DNA of 64,000 nt from Cylindrodendrum hubeiense (GCA_014621425.1 JAANBB010000130.1:27338-91337); one strand, 5' to 3'. Counted from the stretch's first letter, positions 42,810-53,859 are shown. A program made the numbers and translations. Notes: generated by a model not told the origin, from the sequence alone.

Positions 42810-44282
42810 TTGAACGCACCACCCACAAAACCCATGTCTTCTACTCCCAACCTAGGGGAGCTCGCTGAATGGGGCCTCGAAATCGACTTCCTCGTAGCCA
42901 AGGAGAAAAATGGCAGCGCAAGCTGGAGGGGCGAAGAAAAAGACTACCGCTGGTCGTGCCCGGAGTTTGAACCCAAGCCTCAGGAAGCCTGTGCGAAATG
43001 CTGCGCAGAAATGGTCCAGAAGTATGCCCTTAGACAGCAACTTGCCAAAGGGGGCGTTGGCTATTGCGATCGTGTTGCCTCTCCAAACGAGAAGAACTTC
43101 ACGGTCCTTGAGAGCGCTTCGAAGCGCCACGCCCTGCCCCCAAGCATGTGCACCTGGCTGTTCAGCGCCTCTCCCACTGCTGTCTCGCTACCCACAAGTC
43201 CTCAGAAACTGGACTGGGTCGGTATCAAAGTGCGAAGCCCATTCAAACCCCTCCTCGATGTTATGCCAAGTGGCCTGCCATATACTCCAAGCTCAGCATC
43301 CTTGGAATCTACCGAGTCTTCATGGCCCGAGACGGATCCCAGTCTTCCACCGTCACCAGCACCAGACACCTGGGCCCGTCTCGAGATTGAGAACGTTCTG
43401 GGAGTTCTCCGCAATTCAGTCAAGATGCACGTCAACTCGACCTGCCAGGTTCGGATCCACTATACGCTTCGACGAGAGGGCTTTGACCTCGTCGAGGCCA
43501 AGAAGATGCTCACCCTGTGCTGGATGATGGAGCCAGAACTGCTCCTGAAACTCCGAACCGGGGTTCGGGATCCTAAGCGCAACCACTTCTTGCCAATTAC
43601 CACGTCTTCCAAAATCGCCAAGGTTCCAACCAAGTTCCGCAAGGGGTATATGGAGGAAACTCCTGATGACTGCGAACGGCTGCTTGGCCAGACCAGACCC
43701 ATTGCTGCGCCTGAGGCCGACGAGATGGACCAGTACATTCCCAATTTCAATGACTCCCACCTTCAGGAGCGTATCCAGGCCATCTGGGGTGCCAACTCTC
43801 TCTCCGAACTTGCCGACCTCATCACAAGCCCCGACGGCGAGACCACCATCGCCATCCACGTCCCCGGAGCGAAACTCAGCCCAACAATGGAGTTCCGCTA
43901 TGCTGTGTGGCATCCCCACAAGGAGGCCATGGGGCACTGGTTGCGACTCCTTGGGCGGCTGTTCTTCTACTCGATGGGATCCTCCTCGGAGGAATTCAAG
44001 GAAATGATCGCCGATATAGAGGTGCGTCTTCTGGAATGCAAGAAGTGCGAGGTGCAGGACCGGTGGAAGACGCTCCTCGCCTATCAGTTCGACAGCACGA
44101 TGTGCTACTTCTGGGAGACTTCGTTCAAGAACGAGGAGCTTCCGGGCAAATCCCTCTCGCCGGAGAACCTCGACAGCCAGGGCATCCTGGATAGGGTGTC
44201 CGGGGTTGCGTGTGTGAGCATTGTTGATTCCGAATCAAACTCGGATTCGACTTCGGACAGCTACTCGTCTACAAGCAGCTGA
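42810..44282 (+). CDS. Putative amidoligase-family protein (Amidoligase_2-like)
   Basis: Single-exon frame of 490 residues from the ATG at 42810 (another ATG, 'MSSTPNLGELAEWGLEIDF', lies at 42834). Features in the order seen for fungal putative amidoligases: 'WGLEIDFLVAK' near the N-terminus (the GxExE-like start), 'DWVGIKVRSPF' (gxExxSPx), 'KMHVNSTCQVRIHYTLRR' in the place of the usual H-V-H segment, 'KKMLTLCWMMEPELL', 'LRTGVRDPKRNHF', and 'TMEFRYAVWHPHKEAMGHW'. The family belongs to the glutamine-synthetase/ATP-grasp-like amidoligases that form amide bonds. Here the expected second His of the HVH segment is Asn ('HVN'), so catalysis may be altered. The Ser/Asp-rich tail is low complexity. 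Family assignment is by motif order only. Confidence 0.75.
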   Translation: MNAPPTKPMSSTPNLGELAEWGLEIDFLVAKEKNGSASWRGEEKDYRWSCPEFEPKPQEACAKCCAEMVQKYALRQQLAKGGVGYCDRVASPNEKNFTVLESASKRHALPPSMCTWLFSASPTAVSLPTSPQKLDWVGIKVRSPFKPLLDVMPSGLPYTPSSASLESTESSWPETDPSLPPSPAPDTWARLEIENVLGVLRNSVKMHVNSTCQVRIHYTLRREGFDLVEAKKMLTLCWMMEPELLLKLRTGVRDPKRNHFLPITTSSKIAKVPTKFRKGYMEETPDDCERLLGQTRPIAAPEADEMDQYIPNFNDSHLQERIQAIWGANSLSELADLITSPDGETTIAIHVPGAKLSPTMEFRYAVWHPHKEAMGHWLRLLGRLFFYSMGSSSEEFKEMIADIEVRLLECKKCEVQDRWKTLLAYQFDSTMCYFWETSFKNEELPGKSLSPENLDSQGILDRVSGVACVSIVDSESNSDSTSDSYSSTSS

Positions 44283-44661
44283 TCAGAGTCGTAAATTTCG
44301 CAAACCGATGCCTCTTCAGTGGAGAGATGGCTTATTCCATCTCAAATCCCATTCCGGGTAGCTGGTTGTTAAAACTTAGCTATTGGATAGATACTATCAT
44401 AAGACAAGAAATAGACATCGACCCCTTCGATGTGGACACAAATCTTATCTCTTACGTGTTTGATGTGTGCCAATAGCAACACTCATTAGCTTTATGATCA
44501 CAGGTTCAAAAGTATAGACATACTGTAGGAAATCTCCCGCAGGTGCATTTTAACCATTCCCGGTTCCTTCGTATCCCGCTTGCTTATCCAACGCCAGGGT
44601 GCTAGGGTATCGCTACACCAAGCTAATACATGTATATATTCAATCCATTTACACCACTCAA
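44283..44661. terminator. Convergent 3' flank between amidoligase and CorA genes
   Basis: About 380 AT-richer bases between convergent genes; both polyadenylation regions should be here. No gene seen. Confidence 0.35.
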
Positions 44662-46569
44662 TTAAACCTTGAGCTTCATCTTCGGCTTCCGCTTCGACTT
44701 CTTCTTCTTCTTCCTAAGTGACCCAATATGCTTCCTCTGAACCAGGCGGATCAACCAGCCATGGATCATATCTCGCATTAGAATTAAAACAGTGGCAAAT
44801 ACGGTCGGGACGGCACATGCCCAGCTACACATATCCGAATTAGTATATGTCCCATTAACCCTTAAAGGATATGACGGTTTGTAGAAAGTCACTTACAAGT
44901 ACCAAATGCCGTTGTGAATTTCTGGGAATGACCCGTCGAAGTTCTGACCAAAGAAACCAGTGATAAAAGTCAATGGCAGGAAAATGATAGTGACTGTGGT
45001 CAGCTGCTTCATCGATTCGTTCTGGTTGGCCGAGATGGTGTTGAAAATGAGACTGATCAAATTGTCGGAGGATTGCTTCAACTGCTGCAGAGCCTCGGTG
45101 ATCATGATGCAGTGATCAAGGACGTCGCCAAAGTAGGTGTGCGTCATGGGCGTGATGATAACACCAGATGCCGGTTTCTCCAGCTCCCTCATCGCCTCGT
45201 CGTGACTGAGAGAGGTCTTGTGGTCTCGCAGGACATTGACCACGTTATCAATTGGGTTGAGGAAGCTCAGCATTTTGTTGATCTCGCTGATGCAGATATA
45301 CAGGCGCTTGCTCTGCCTCATGCTTGGCGCGGTGAGAACATCCAGCTCGATGTCGCTAATAATGTCGGAATAAACTGACGTTAGGGGAATAGCAAGATCG
45401 ATGATGGCGTCGATAATGGCCTGGACAAGGAGAGACCCATCATTAGACTCTCGCAAGATCGTTCCCGGCGTGCTCAGTCGGGTCACAATCGGCCGCTCCA
45501 CGTCTCCAGCCGAAATCTCGAAGAAGGAAATGACAGTGTTGTCAGAGGTGAGGAAAATAGAGACCTGCTCGGCAGAAATGGCCATCTTGTACGGGGTCAG
45601 GGACGAGTGGGCCTCCATGAACTCGGTGCGAGCCTCGTTGCCAGAGGAATGGTATCGTTGGAGGGTGCGGATCATGGATGTCTCTTGCAGGAGGTCACCA
45701 ATGGATGGCGCGATTCCATTCCCCAGCACGTCCTTCTCCTCGTCTGCAGGCCCTCTGCGGCTCCTCCAAAAATCCTTGATGGAGTCCTTGAGTGCGCCGT
45801 GGGGCTTGTGCGAGTACGTGCTGCTGGAATCAGACGAGTCGGAATCGTCCTCAACCAGATGGACAAGCTTCTGCAGCGTCAGGACAATGAAGGCGTGGTT
45901 GGGGTACCTTGAACGAGTTAGCTTGAGTTCATCTTCTCTCCGTCCCTGAAGCCTTCGGCGCACTTACCAATCGGCCTTTGTTCTGTTCCTGATGTTCATC
46001 AAATCCTCCAGCGCCAACTTGTGCAGCCCCTTCTTGTTTCCCACAGCTTGGATGACATCCCAGCTCAGGCCATTGATGTTGATCCACCGACACTTGGCCC
46101 AAGCCGGCTTGGGAGTTTCGAGGAAGTCGATGAAGCTCTGGTTCTCGAAATGGTTCTTGACCATCTTCTCGTGGGAAAAATCGGTGACGGAGATTTCGCA
46201 CGGCGCACTCAGGGTTGGCATCGACGCGTGGCCGCCGTCGGGCAGCAAGGGATCGTAGCCGGGCTCGGAGCCGGGCTGCCAGCCAGGCCTGGCGCTGAAG
46301 GCATTTTCGAACTCATCGTAGTCCTCGACGGTCTTGAAGGTCGCCGCGCGGGTCATTCGCCGTCGCAGGATGGGCGAGAGGTCAAAGCCGCCGTGGCCTT
46401 CGGTGTTGGACCCCGGCCGTCGCGAGGACGAGGGCGGCGAGAGGTTCTCGGTGTCGAGGGTGAGGTTGTAGCGGACATGGCGAACGGGCTCGGGCTCCGC
46501 TGGAGGCTCGAAGGACACGCGGGTATTCGACGAGTGGCTCGGGCGAGCGTCTTCGTTGTCGTGAGACAT
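44662..46569 (-). CDS. CorA-type magnesium/metal transporter
   Basis: Three-exon model: complement of 45968-46569, 44897-45907 and 44662-44824, giving 591 residues with intron lengths 60 and 72 nt. Splicing restores 'NRTKADWYPNHAFIVL' and 'NGIWYFWACAVPTVFA'. The long cytosolic N-terminal part has the CorA funnel elements ('ALEDLMNIRNRTKADW', 'SSDNLISLIFNTISANQNES'). Two C-terminal helices follow: 'VTIIFLPLTFITGFFGQNF' and 'WACAVPTVFATVLILM'. The signature tripeptide that is GMN in most CorA/Alr1 proteins is GQN here (G521-Q522-N523). A Lys-rich tail ends the chain. It probably carries Mg or another divalent cation across the plasma or vacuolar membrane as a pentamer. Confidence 0.93.
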
Positions 46570-47120
46570 GGTGTCGCGGGGTGGACGCGATCGTTATCGC
46601 CCCGTAGCAACGAGCTATAGTGGGCCACGGCTAATTGGGCGCAGCAAGCTCGCCCTGTCGCAGAGAGCGTATCTATCTATGGAGAAAGATGGTGGGAATA
46701 GCAGAATGTAGCAGGGGATTTCGCCATGAGGTCGTGGTGGAATGGCAAAGAGGGAGAAAAAATATAAAACGAATGGAAGACGTCAGAGCACAACCCCGTC
46801 GTGCGTTGCAGCGTCTTGCGGCGCATAGGGGTATCACATCACCTCAGAGTAAGCCCCAAATTGAGACCAGGGATTGGCGATTGGCGGGGGGGGGCCTCCA
46901 CTAATTCCGCCTGGCATCAGCTCCCCGATAACGGGGGTATGAGCGCGTCTGCAAGGTGTCTTAGTGCGTTCCAGGCGCTTGGTGGTGATTGCTTTGGAGC
47001 AATAGTGCCTTTGTTAGAGCTGACGGTCAGCACTTGTAATTACAAGATTCCGTGGTTGATACAGGTCATAGGGCGCTTCGGCACGCCAATTGCCGACCAG
47101 CTCCAGCTTGTACCATGTAC

Positions 47121-47165
47121 AGCTCCATCTTTTACGGCTCCATCTTTTACAGCTCCCGCTTTTAC
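47121..47165. repeat. 15-bp tandem repeat, three units
   Basis: Three adjacent copies of RGCTCCATCTTTTAC, the last with two changes (AGCTCCCGCTTTTAC). In one plus-strand frame it reads APSFT repeated, but I see no gene around it. Confidence 0.85.
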
Positions 47166-48213
47166 GACGGAAGAACAAGGCCTGAGCCAAGCTTTCCCTT
47201 CCCCACCTACCGCAGCCCAGCCAAGCCTTGGCATCGAAAATAATGCAGGTCAGCATGAATTTATCAGTCTAAACCGTCTTTCGAAGACTGAAGATCTTTT
47301 CCCCTAGCCTGCCCTGCCCTCATCCTCGTGGGATTCAGGATCCTGAAATTGCCAGAAGAATTTGCCAGGTTCTTCAGGAAATGCTCTGACATGACCCTGG
47401 CCTAAAACAAAACAAGCCCCTGGCAATTATCATTACAGACACGAGAAAATCCCTATTTATAGCTCACATTGGTCACAGAACATCCACAACCCCAAAGAGC
47501 AGAAAACTGGCAATTTTCACCTGAACAAGTCCGACTACAGAGTGGGGCGGAACGCAGTGTGACTCGTTGTGACGAGCTATACTTTGTATGCCTCATCGTG
47601 TAAGTGACATAGTCACAACTCGATGATTTGTATTGAACAGCTGCTGGCATTGACGCTGGCGTTGTTCACGTGATATTCCCCTGTTCCCATCCCTAGCATT
47701 AATAGCATCTAGTCCTGTACGAAGGCTTAGTCGCCGGCATCAGTACTCCAGAGGGTTCACAGCAAACGAGGCTAAGATAAATCGCCAGGGAAAGGTCTAA
47801 CAGTGGGTCAGAGGTTGTTCAGGCGCCTGGAACTATTGATTGGTAGAATCAGTCCGACAATAGCCACCTAGTACATCCTGAACACCACCACGTTGCCATT
47901 CTAGTCCAGGCAACCGTGCTACAAGCTTCAGCAGGTGACTTTACGCTATCTGTGATGTGAGCTAGATCGTACAGTTGGGATACAGGCATGATACGCAGTA
48001 ATACAGAGTTTCAGTTCGATCAACGGGGACCTAGCACAATGCTGGATCTCATTCACTTAGGTCATTACGTACGCCTTCACAAGCACAGCATATTGCAATA
48101 TTGTAGGATTTTCTTATTTATATTTCTCCAGAATATTGTATTATCCTCCGTCTTGGGCCATAAAATTCAGGGCTGGCTAGTGCTAGCCTCATCCTCTCCT
48201 GTCGAAGCGGCAG

Positions 48214-48498
48214 CTACCTCGACCCTCGGTGGCGTGGATAATACGGGATAGTAACAGAGGGGCAGTTAAACCACCACTGTGGGGAACAAAATCCGTACAT
48301 CCTGACGATACGGGTATTGTGCCATCCTGGGATGCAGACGTCGGGAAAGTCAAATGGCAACTCGGTGATCGTATCTGGCGTCCAGGATTCGGGGTCATTT
48401 ATCCGGTCCAACTGTTGCAGGATCAGAGGGCAGGATGTCTCGCACTCCAGCCCACCATAGCATCCGCAAAGGTTAAGTAAAAGGACGTATCCGCACAT
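48214..48498 (-). CDS. Possible small cysteine-rich protein (94 residues)
   Basis: An ATG-initiated frame with eight cysteines in 94 residues and a short hydrophobic start ('MCGYVLLLNLCGCYGG'), then 'CETSCPLILQQLD' and 'FCSPQWWFNCPS'. The start is a poor but not impossible signal peptide. Small Cys-rich secreted proteins are common in gene-poor parts of fungal genomes, but a chance frame is equally possible. No known family recognised. Confidence 0.25.
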   Translation of the reverse strand: MCGYVLLLNLCGCYGGLECETSCPLILQQLDRINDPESWTPDTITELPFDFPDVCIPGWHNTRIVRMYGFCSPQWWFNCPSVTIPYYPRHRGSR

Positions 48499-49753
48499 CA
48501 GGGCATTTTGGGGGGCGTTTTTAACCTCGCTCGAACGTCTTTGTTGGCTCCAGATGTCCTTGCGATGTTACGATGTTGAGGTGCAGGGGTTTTAATGAGA
48601 GCAAAATCTCAATATGAATAAGATTTCTGCCCTCCCTGTTCAAGAGATTGCTGTACCAGGTGCATCATCTACACGTGGCGACACACATTGTAGTCTCCCG
48701 CCCGGCTCGTGTGGAGTGCAAACTAGTAATTGGGTGCCCTTACACAAGCATTCCCGGGTTAGCAGCGTAAGACATCATTGATTGCACGTATGTCAATCAA
48801 GTTAAAGGTAGGTGCTATTTATGTACACGCCTCCTGTTTGACAGGAAAAGGTTGTTGAAGAAGAAATTATGTTTGTTGGACAAGGGCAAAGGACAAAGGA
48901 CAAGAGAATGACGCAGGTCATCGGGGTGGACTACTAATTCTTCAATTAATCAGACTCATGAAAGTGCTCAAAAGATTGGCATACACACTATCCCAAAACT
49001 TCAAACTAAGTGTTTATTTAGTAACACTGAGATATGGTAGGATGGTCTTTTAGTGGGCATAGGGAATGTCATATAAATCGCATATATCTGGAGACAAGAA
49101 TCGAGATACGGTAATTGAGATCATATTTCTACATCCAGTTGGATAATCCCGGGCGCAGGAGTCTCTATGGGCATGCGACTGGTTAGGGAATACCAGAGCC
49201 TCGTTTCAAGCGCTGTCTCGCCTACGAGATCAAGTGTCGCTTGTTGCCCGACGGGTTAAATTGGATCATTAGAGCAATCCGCCACCTCCTCACGCGACAA
49301 GGCTATTTTTGAACACCAATCGTACTGCCTCAATGTCGCTGTAACTGCGCGATTCCATTTGTCTAGATTGCTTGGATTAGATATCCCACCCTGGTAAGCC
49401 ATCAGCCAATCTCGCTATCGCTGAGGCTTCTTTGAGGCGAAATTTGGATTTGCATGGCTTCAACAGCCTATGGATTGACGAATTATATTAAAGAAAGCAA
49501 GGCACGTAGGTAAGTTAAAGAGGGGCAAGACATCTACCCCGGATTTCGCGTTGTGCTGTCAATGGTGACTCAGTGGTGACGATGGCCGGTATCTTCTCAG
49601 CCGGCAGTTCAGTCCATACGAAGCAGATTAGATAGTGATAACTTAGTCGTGATCGGGAACCGGTCAAATTCACCGGCTTGAAATATGCGGTCAAACTGAG
49701 CAGCAGCAGTACAAGCCAGTAAATGCGCTGCGATTCTGTTACTCCTGCAAGTT

Positions 49754-49771
49754 GCCGGTCATGTGACCGGC
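49754..49771. promoter_or_regulatory. Inverted repeat GCCGGTCATGTGACCGGC (CGG-N8-CCG)
   Basis: An 8-bp inverted repeat with a 2-nt spacer. It contains CGG and CCG triplets in inverted order 8 bases apart, the half-site type bound by Zn2Cys6 dimers. It lies about 440 bases upstream of the Zn2Cys6 gene start. Two further CCGG-containing near-matches lie at about 49661-49680 (GAACCGGTCAAATTCACCGG). Binding is inferred, not shown. Confidence 0.45.
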
Positions 49772-50101
49772 GGCATCCGATCACCACCTCAATCAAAGAA
49801 TGGGTCTCTGGGGACGTTCACGAACCAGATTGGTTTGGCTTCCTTATCACAATTCCCATTCTCGGGATAGCCCGCCTTGCAAGTTTGTCGGAATTCGGAT
49901 CTAGCTGCTTTTGGGGCACCAAAAGGCGGCGGACAGGGGTCCGGTCGGCCGTGGAGGCCGAGTTTCCGAAGTCGTCTGAACTCGCCAAGTACATCGGGGA
50001 TAACCTGGAATGGTCAGCTGTGATAGGTCTCCAAGGGCTGGATGGCTTATCATCTATCTTCGCATACAATGTACGTCTCGTGGGAGAGAGGACTTTTTTG
50101 G

Positions 50102-50111
50102 TATATATAAA
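50102..50111 (+). promoter_or_regulatory. TATA box of the Zn2Cys6 gene
   Basis: TATATATAAA, about 97-106 bases before the ATG at 50208, a usual distance for a fungal TATA element. Transcription would start in the leader that follows. Confidence 0.6.
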
Positions 50112-50207
50112 ACTTGAGTTCAACTTGGGGCAGGTTCAAATCCGATCCCTGACTTCCCCGTCTCCTTCCGCACTTCTTTGTAGGGCCGGTACACTCGCAG
50201 ACTCGCC

Positions 50208-52004
50208 ATGTCTCGGAGCCGGAGCGGTTGCTTCACCTGTCGGCGCCGGAGGAAGAAATGCAACGAGGAAAAGCCGGTTTGCAACGGTTGTCGACGCAAT
50301 TCGCTAGAATGCAATTGGCCTGCCCACCCGACGGTGCTCACCAAGGCACAGAGACGCCTTCCACCAAAAAGGTTGACAAATACCACAATGCAGCAACACT
50401 CAACCACGCTCCTCGAAGAAACCCCGAGTAACAGTGCAAAGTTGAGTACTGTCAAAGTACACAACCATCAACACCATCACCAAGATATCGACTACAGTCC
50501 AACATCCCCTCGGCCAAGCAGCCCTTACACTTCTCCGATCTTCTCACCTTACTCTTCAAGCTCACCCTCCTCTGCAATCTCATCTTCCAATTGTTTACCA
50601 ACTACCCCTACAAATTTGTATCAATATGACGGAAATTACTCATCAAAGACGACCAGTGTCATGAGCGCCACGTTCGACACCATCCCAAAAGCCTCACCTG
50701 ATGGCTCCCCCAACACTTCTACAAGCGGTGCATCGCCACAAAGCGAAGATGTATGCAAATTCGCTGGAACACTTCCTCAATATGAACATCATCGCACCAA
50801 TCTACTCAGCTACTATCTCTCTCACATTGGTCCTGGCATGGGAAATGGTGCCGTGCCTGTCAACCCATTTATCGACATTCTTGTTCCCTTAGGCCTGTCG
50901 AATCCACTCATTCTACACCTTCTCTTGGCCCAAAGCGCCATACTCCAACGAGCTTTCAAGAAACCTATTTTCGATGATAGCACTGCGCAGCATTACTATA
51001 CCGACTCGTTACAACTCTTTAAGGACGCGCTCAATCAGCATTTTGTCGAGAAGAACAACGACTTGGTCACCCTAACTACTGGGAGTCTCATTGTTTGTCT
51101 GACCGAGGTACGCAATAATTTCCCTTTTATTAGAATGAAAAATAAATAGCAAGACTAATGATTTCAGTAGGTTGCTAGACCAGATTCCGATGGAGTTATT
51201 CTTGATCAGCTCGCGACAGCACAGTCACTGCTTGCCCGAGTGCTCGCAGAACCTTCCCTCGAACTACCCATCAATCTACGCAATTTCATGGTTGAATCAT
51301 ATGTTGATATGACAGCTTTAAATCTGGTTTTAGTTAACCCTAAAAACGGTTCGGCGCTTGTTTCTCATCCTGAGATAGAACGGGCGGCGAGACAGCTTGC
51401 CGATGAGCAATATGTCGGCCAGCTATCCGGCTGCTGGATTGAACTGCTCTTGGTGATCCTAGAAATTCATCAATTAAGGCAGGGAATCATAGGCAATCTG
51501 AAAGGCCAAGGGAGACCGACATTTGCCGATAACATTATCATGTTTGGATCACTCCAGACACAGATCCAATGCTTCTTCCCAGCCGCATTAGTGGATCAGG
51601 AGGTTTTACTTGCGAGCCTCATCTTCAAGCAAGCGGTACTCTTGTACTTATGGACAAGTGTGGATAAACCGCCCTCTGGGGAAAATAACAGCATGCAAGG
51701 CATGCTTATCAGCCATGCCGTTGAAGAAGCCATGTCCATCCTCGGTCAGTTGCCCGCCTCAGCTAGGGTCAATTCCAGCCTCTGCTGGCCGCTCACGATT
51801 ATCGGCTGCTGCACACGGAATCCCGAAGTACAGAATACTATCAGGAGCAGACTTGAAACAGTCTTCGATTCCATTCGCCTAGGTAGCATGAGGCAGGCCC
51901 TCGTGTTGCTAGAACGCGTCTGGAGTCGGCCTGACGAGGCCGTTAGCCCGTGGACCTTGCACGAAGTGATGCAAGAACGCCAGATCATGATATCATTCAT
52001 GTGA
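50208..52004 (+). CDS. Zn2Cys6 transcription factor with Fungal_trans_2 domain
   Basis: Spliced model: exons 50208-51107 and 51171-52004, giving 577 residues; the 63-nt intron ends at the second of two close AG sites (CAGTAG), because the first puts a stop in frame. The N-terminus has the binuclear zinc cluster with C8, C11, C18, C25, C28 and C35 (C-x2-C-x6-C-x6-C-x2-C-x6-C) and a basic 'RRRRKK' stretch. A His/Ser/Pro-rich linker follows (about 80-190), then a helical regulatory region ending 'EAVSPWTLHEVMQERQIMIS', typical of Fungal_trans_2 regulators. It should act in the nucleus, binding CGG half-sites. Its targets are unknown; the nearest candidates are its own promoter and the small secreted protein gene downstream. 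Confidence 0.94.
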
Positions 52005-53273
52005 AATATTCCATGGAATATACACTGTACCCAGGTGGTATTCTAGCTCCTGGAAATACCCATTGGCAATGCCTTGGAGCGCCGATGTGTCAATCAGCAA
52101 AAAGAAAGACATGCAACATTGGGGATTCGCTAGTCGTCACCGACCTAGCTACTAATCCAATTCTTGCTGGGTTATCGGTGGAGATCGGACGGGATCCCGA
52201 GTTTTCGAGTCAGATGTGGTCGTATGTATCATGCGAGTCATCCGAATGGGACTATATTCTTCACGGCCCCGTGTGGTGCCAATCTTCGGGATGCCTCTGT
52301 CCATGAGGAGCTAACCTCACTGGGTCCAAATATACTACCTTCTCCCCTACATGCTGCTCTTATTTCTCTCAATTAATATCATATGTCTCTCACTAGCGGC
52401 ACCATCAGCTAGAATATTGATGGCGAGGATTGCTCACATCAAAATTCCTGGATGGGAAGTAGGGTATGAGGTTATGGCCCCGCAAGGGAACCCCGGCTCC
52501 AGCTCTTCAGCTTGGGAAGCTTTCTAGCGCGTGGGGAACGCTAGAGGCAGCGGCACTCTGCAGGTCTAAGGGCTTGAATCAGCTAGAATAGTGCTGTCTT
52601 CTCACGTCCCGCTCCTTCGCCCTCACATTGTGGAAGCGCCAGGCATGGCGGACCTGTGCTTTCGACCTGCTCGTCGATGACACAATTCAGGCACTCATTA
52701 GTCTCACAGTTATGAGAACAGCTGGCACAATACAAATGGGACTGTTCATACTTAATCCCGAATCGCAATGACTCTTGGGTCCCGGAAATGGCCCGCTCGT
52801 GCGCAGCTCTCTAATGGCCTCAAGGGCCTCAATGGCCGGGGTATTTATTCCCCGCGGCCCATTCACAAGACGAATGATTAGCACGGCAGCGCCCCGCGCT
52901 GACGATGTGCCCCTCTCATTGAGCAACCGCGACGCCATGGCTTTTGAACCTCGTGCACGGGAGCCAATACCGATGGCGTGACAGCTGAGAAACGGCAATC
53001 GGCAACGCTAGTGAGTCCTTGAATGACATGTTGTCTTGGAGAGTGCCTTGTGAGAGGGAAATACGAGGTCGGACAGACCATGGCTTCGCAGCAGATCTGA
53101 AAATATATTCTACGGCTGGGATGTGTGAAGAAGATATTGGAGAGCGATGAGATGTATAAATGAGCGAGGATCTGACAAAAGTCGCCGAGATCTCAACTAG
53201 TTCATACATTATCCCATCAGTAAACAAGTAGCTGTCTCATCTGAAGCTTCTTACACGTCCAATTTCTTTCAAT
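52005..53273. other. Intergenic region upstream of the secreted protein gene
   Basis: About 1.27 kb. The last part is the promoter of the gene at 53274. A Cys-rich minus-strand frame near 52583-52768 ('YCASCSHNCETNECLNC') has no ATG and is not called. No other gene seen. Confidence 0.35.
53154..53160 (+). promoter_or_regulatory. TATA box of the NIS1-like gene
   Basis: GTATAAA about 114-120 bases before the ATG at 53274, followed by an A/C-rich leader (CATCTGAAGCTTCTTACACG and on). Position and sequence fit a TATA-driven, regulated fungal gene. Confidence 0.55.
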
Positions 53274-53750
53274 ATGCGTTTCTCCATCACCGCCGCCGCC
53301 GTCGCTCTTCTTAGCACGGCCCAGGCGCATATCAACGGCATCTCCGTCCCCTCCACCATCAAGCCAGGTGACACCTTTGACGTCATTATCCTCAGTTCCA
53401 ACTGGATTCAGAGTTCCTACGACGTCGCCATCGCGATCGGATATGCCACCGGCAAGGGCTTCCCCGGATCGCTAGGCACTGTGGCCAACTCATTCTACCT
53501 CGGACCTAGTATGTAAGATGCAACTAAACTAGAACGCCATGCTAACAAAGCGGATGCAGAGGAGTCTAACCAGCTACACAACTTCAACAAGACCATCACC
53601 ATTCCGAAGTCAACACCAAAAGGCAAGGGCGTGGTGTCGGCAACCCTGTTCACTTTGATTGGCGCTGCAGAATCTGGTATACTGAGCGACTACAACGTCA
53701 CGGTGACGTTTGGGAGTAAGACAAGCAAGACATATAAGTCGAGCCTGTAA
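53274..53750 (+). CDS. NIS1-like small secreted effector protein
   Basis: Spliced model: exons 53274-53508 and 53560-53750, giving 141 residues; the 51-nt intron has GTATGT, a GCTAAC branch site and a GCAG end, and restores 'FYLGPKESNQ'. An 18-residue signal peptide ('MRFSITAAAVALLSTAQA') precedes the mature protein. The mature part has the pattern of the NIS1 family: 'INGISVPSTIKPGDTFDV', 'WIQSSYDVAIAIGYATG', 'FPGSLGTVANSFYLGP', and 'SDYNVTVTFGSKTS'. NIS1 is a conserved secreted fungal effector, reported to interfere with plant immune receptor kinases and to cause necrosis in some hosts. There are no cysteines in the mature part. N-glycosylation sites occur (NKT, NVT). Whether it is an effector in this species depends on its lifestyle, which is not shown. 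Confidence 0.87.
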
Positions 53751-53859
53751 TTCATTGGAAGATATGATCGAGTATTTAGGCAAGAGGGCTACTGAGTGCC
53801 TCTCTATAATTATTATTATTATATCCTACCATTTCCCTACTCATCCCGGGATTCGGGAC

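Larger units (their letters stand above)
46570..50207. other. Long gene-poor region
   Basis: About 3.6 kb between the CorA gene and the Zn2Cys6 regulator. The first several hundred bases are the CorA promoter. The 47.3-49.5 kb part is AT-richer than the genes around it and has no long frames; it could be degraded accessory DNA. It contains a 15-bp repeat (47121-47165), a doubtful small Cys-rich frame (48214-48498) and an inverted repeat (49754-49771). No intact mobile element seen. Confidence 0.4.

Noticed and set aside
46021..46620. 199-codon plus-strand frame opposite the CorA gene
   Set aside because: Antisense shadow of exon 1 of the transporter, Val/Gly/Arg-rich.
50130..50150. tRNA-like T-loop GGTTCAAATCC
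   Set aside because: The flanking bases do not form the 5-bp T stem, and no D or anticodon arm can be folded; it lies in the leader of the Zn2Cys6 gene.
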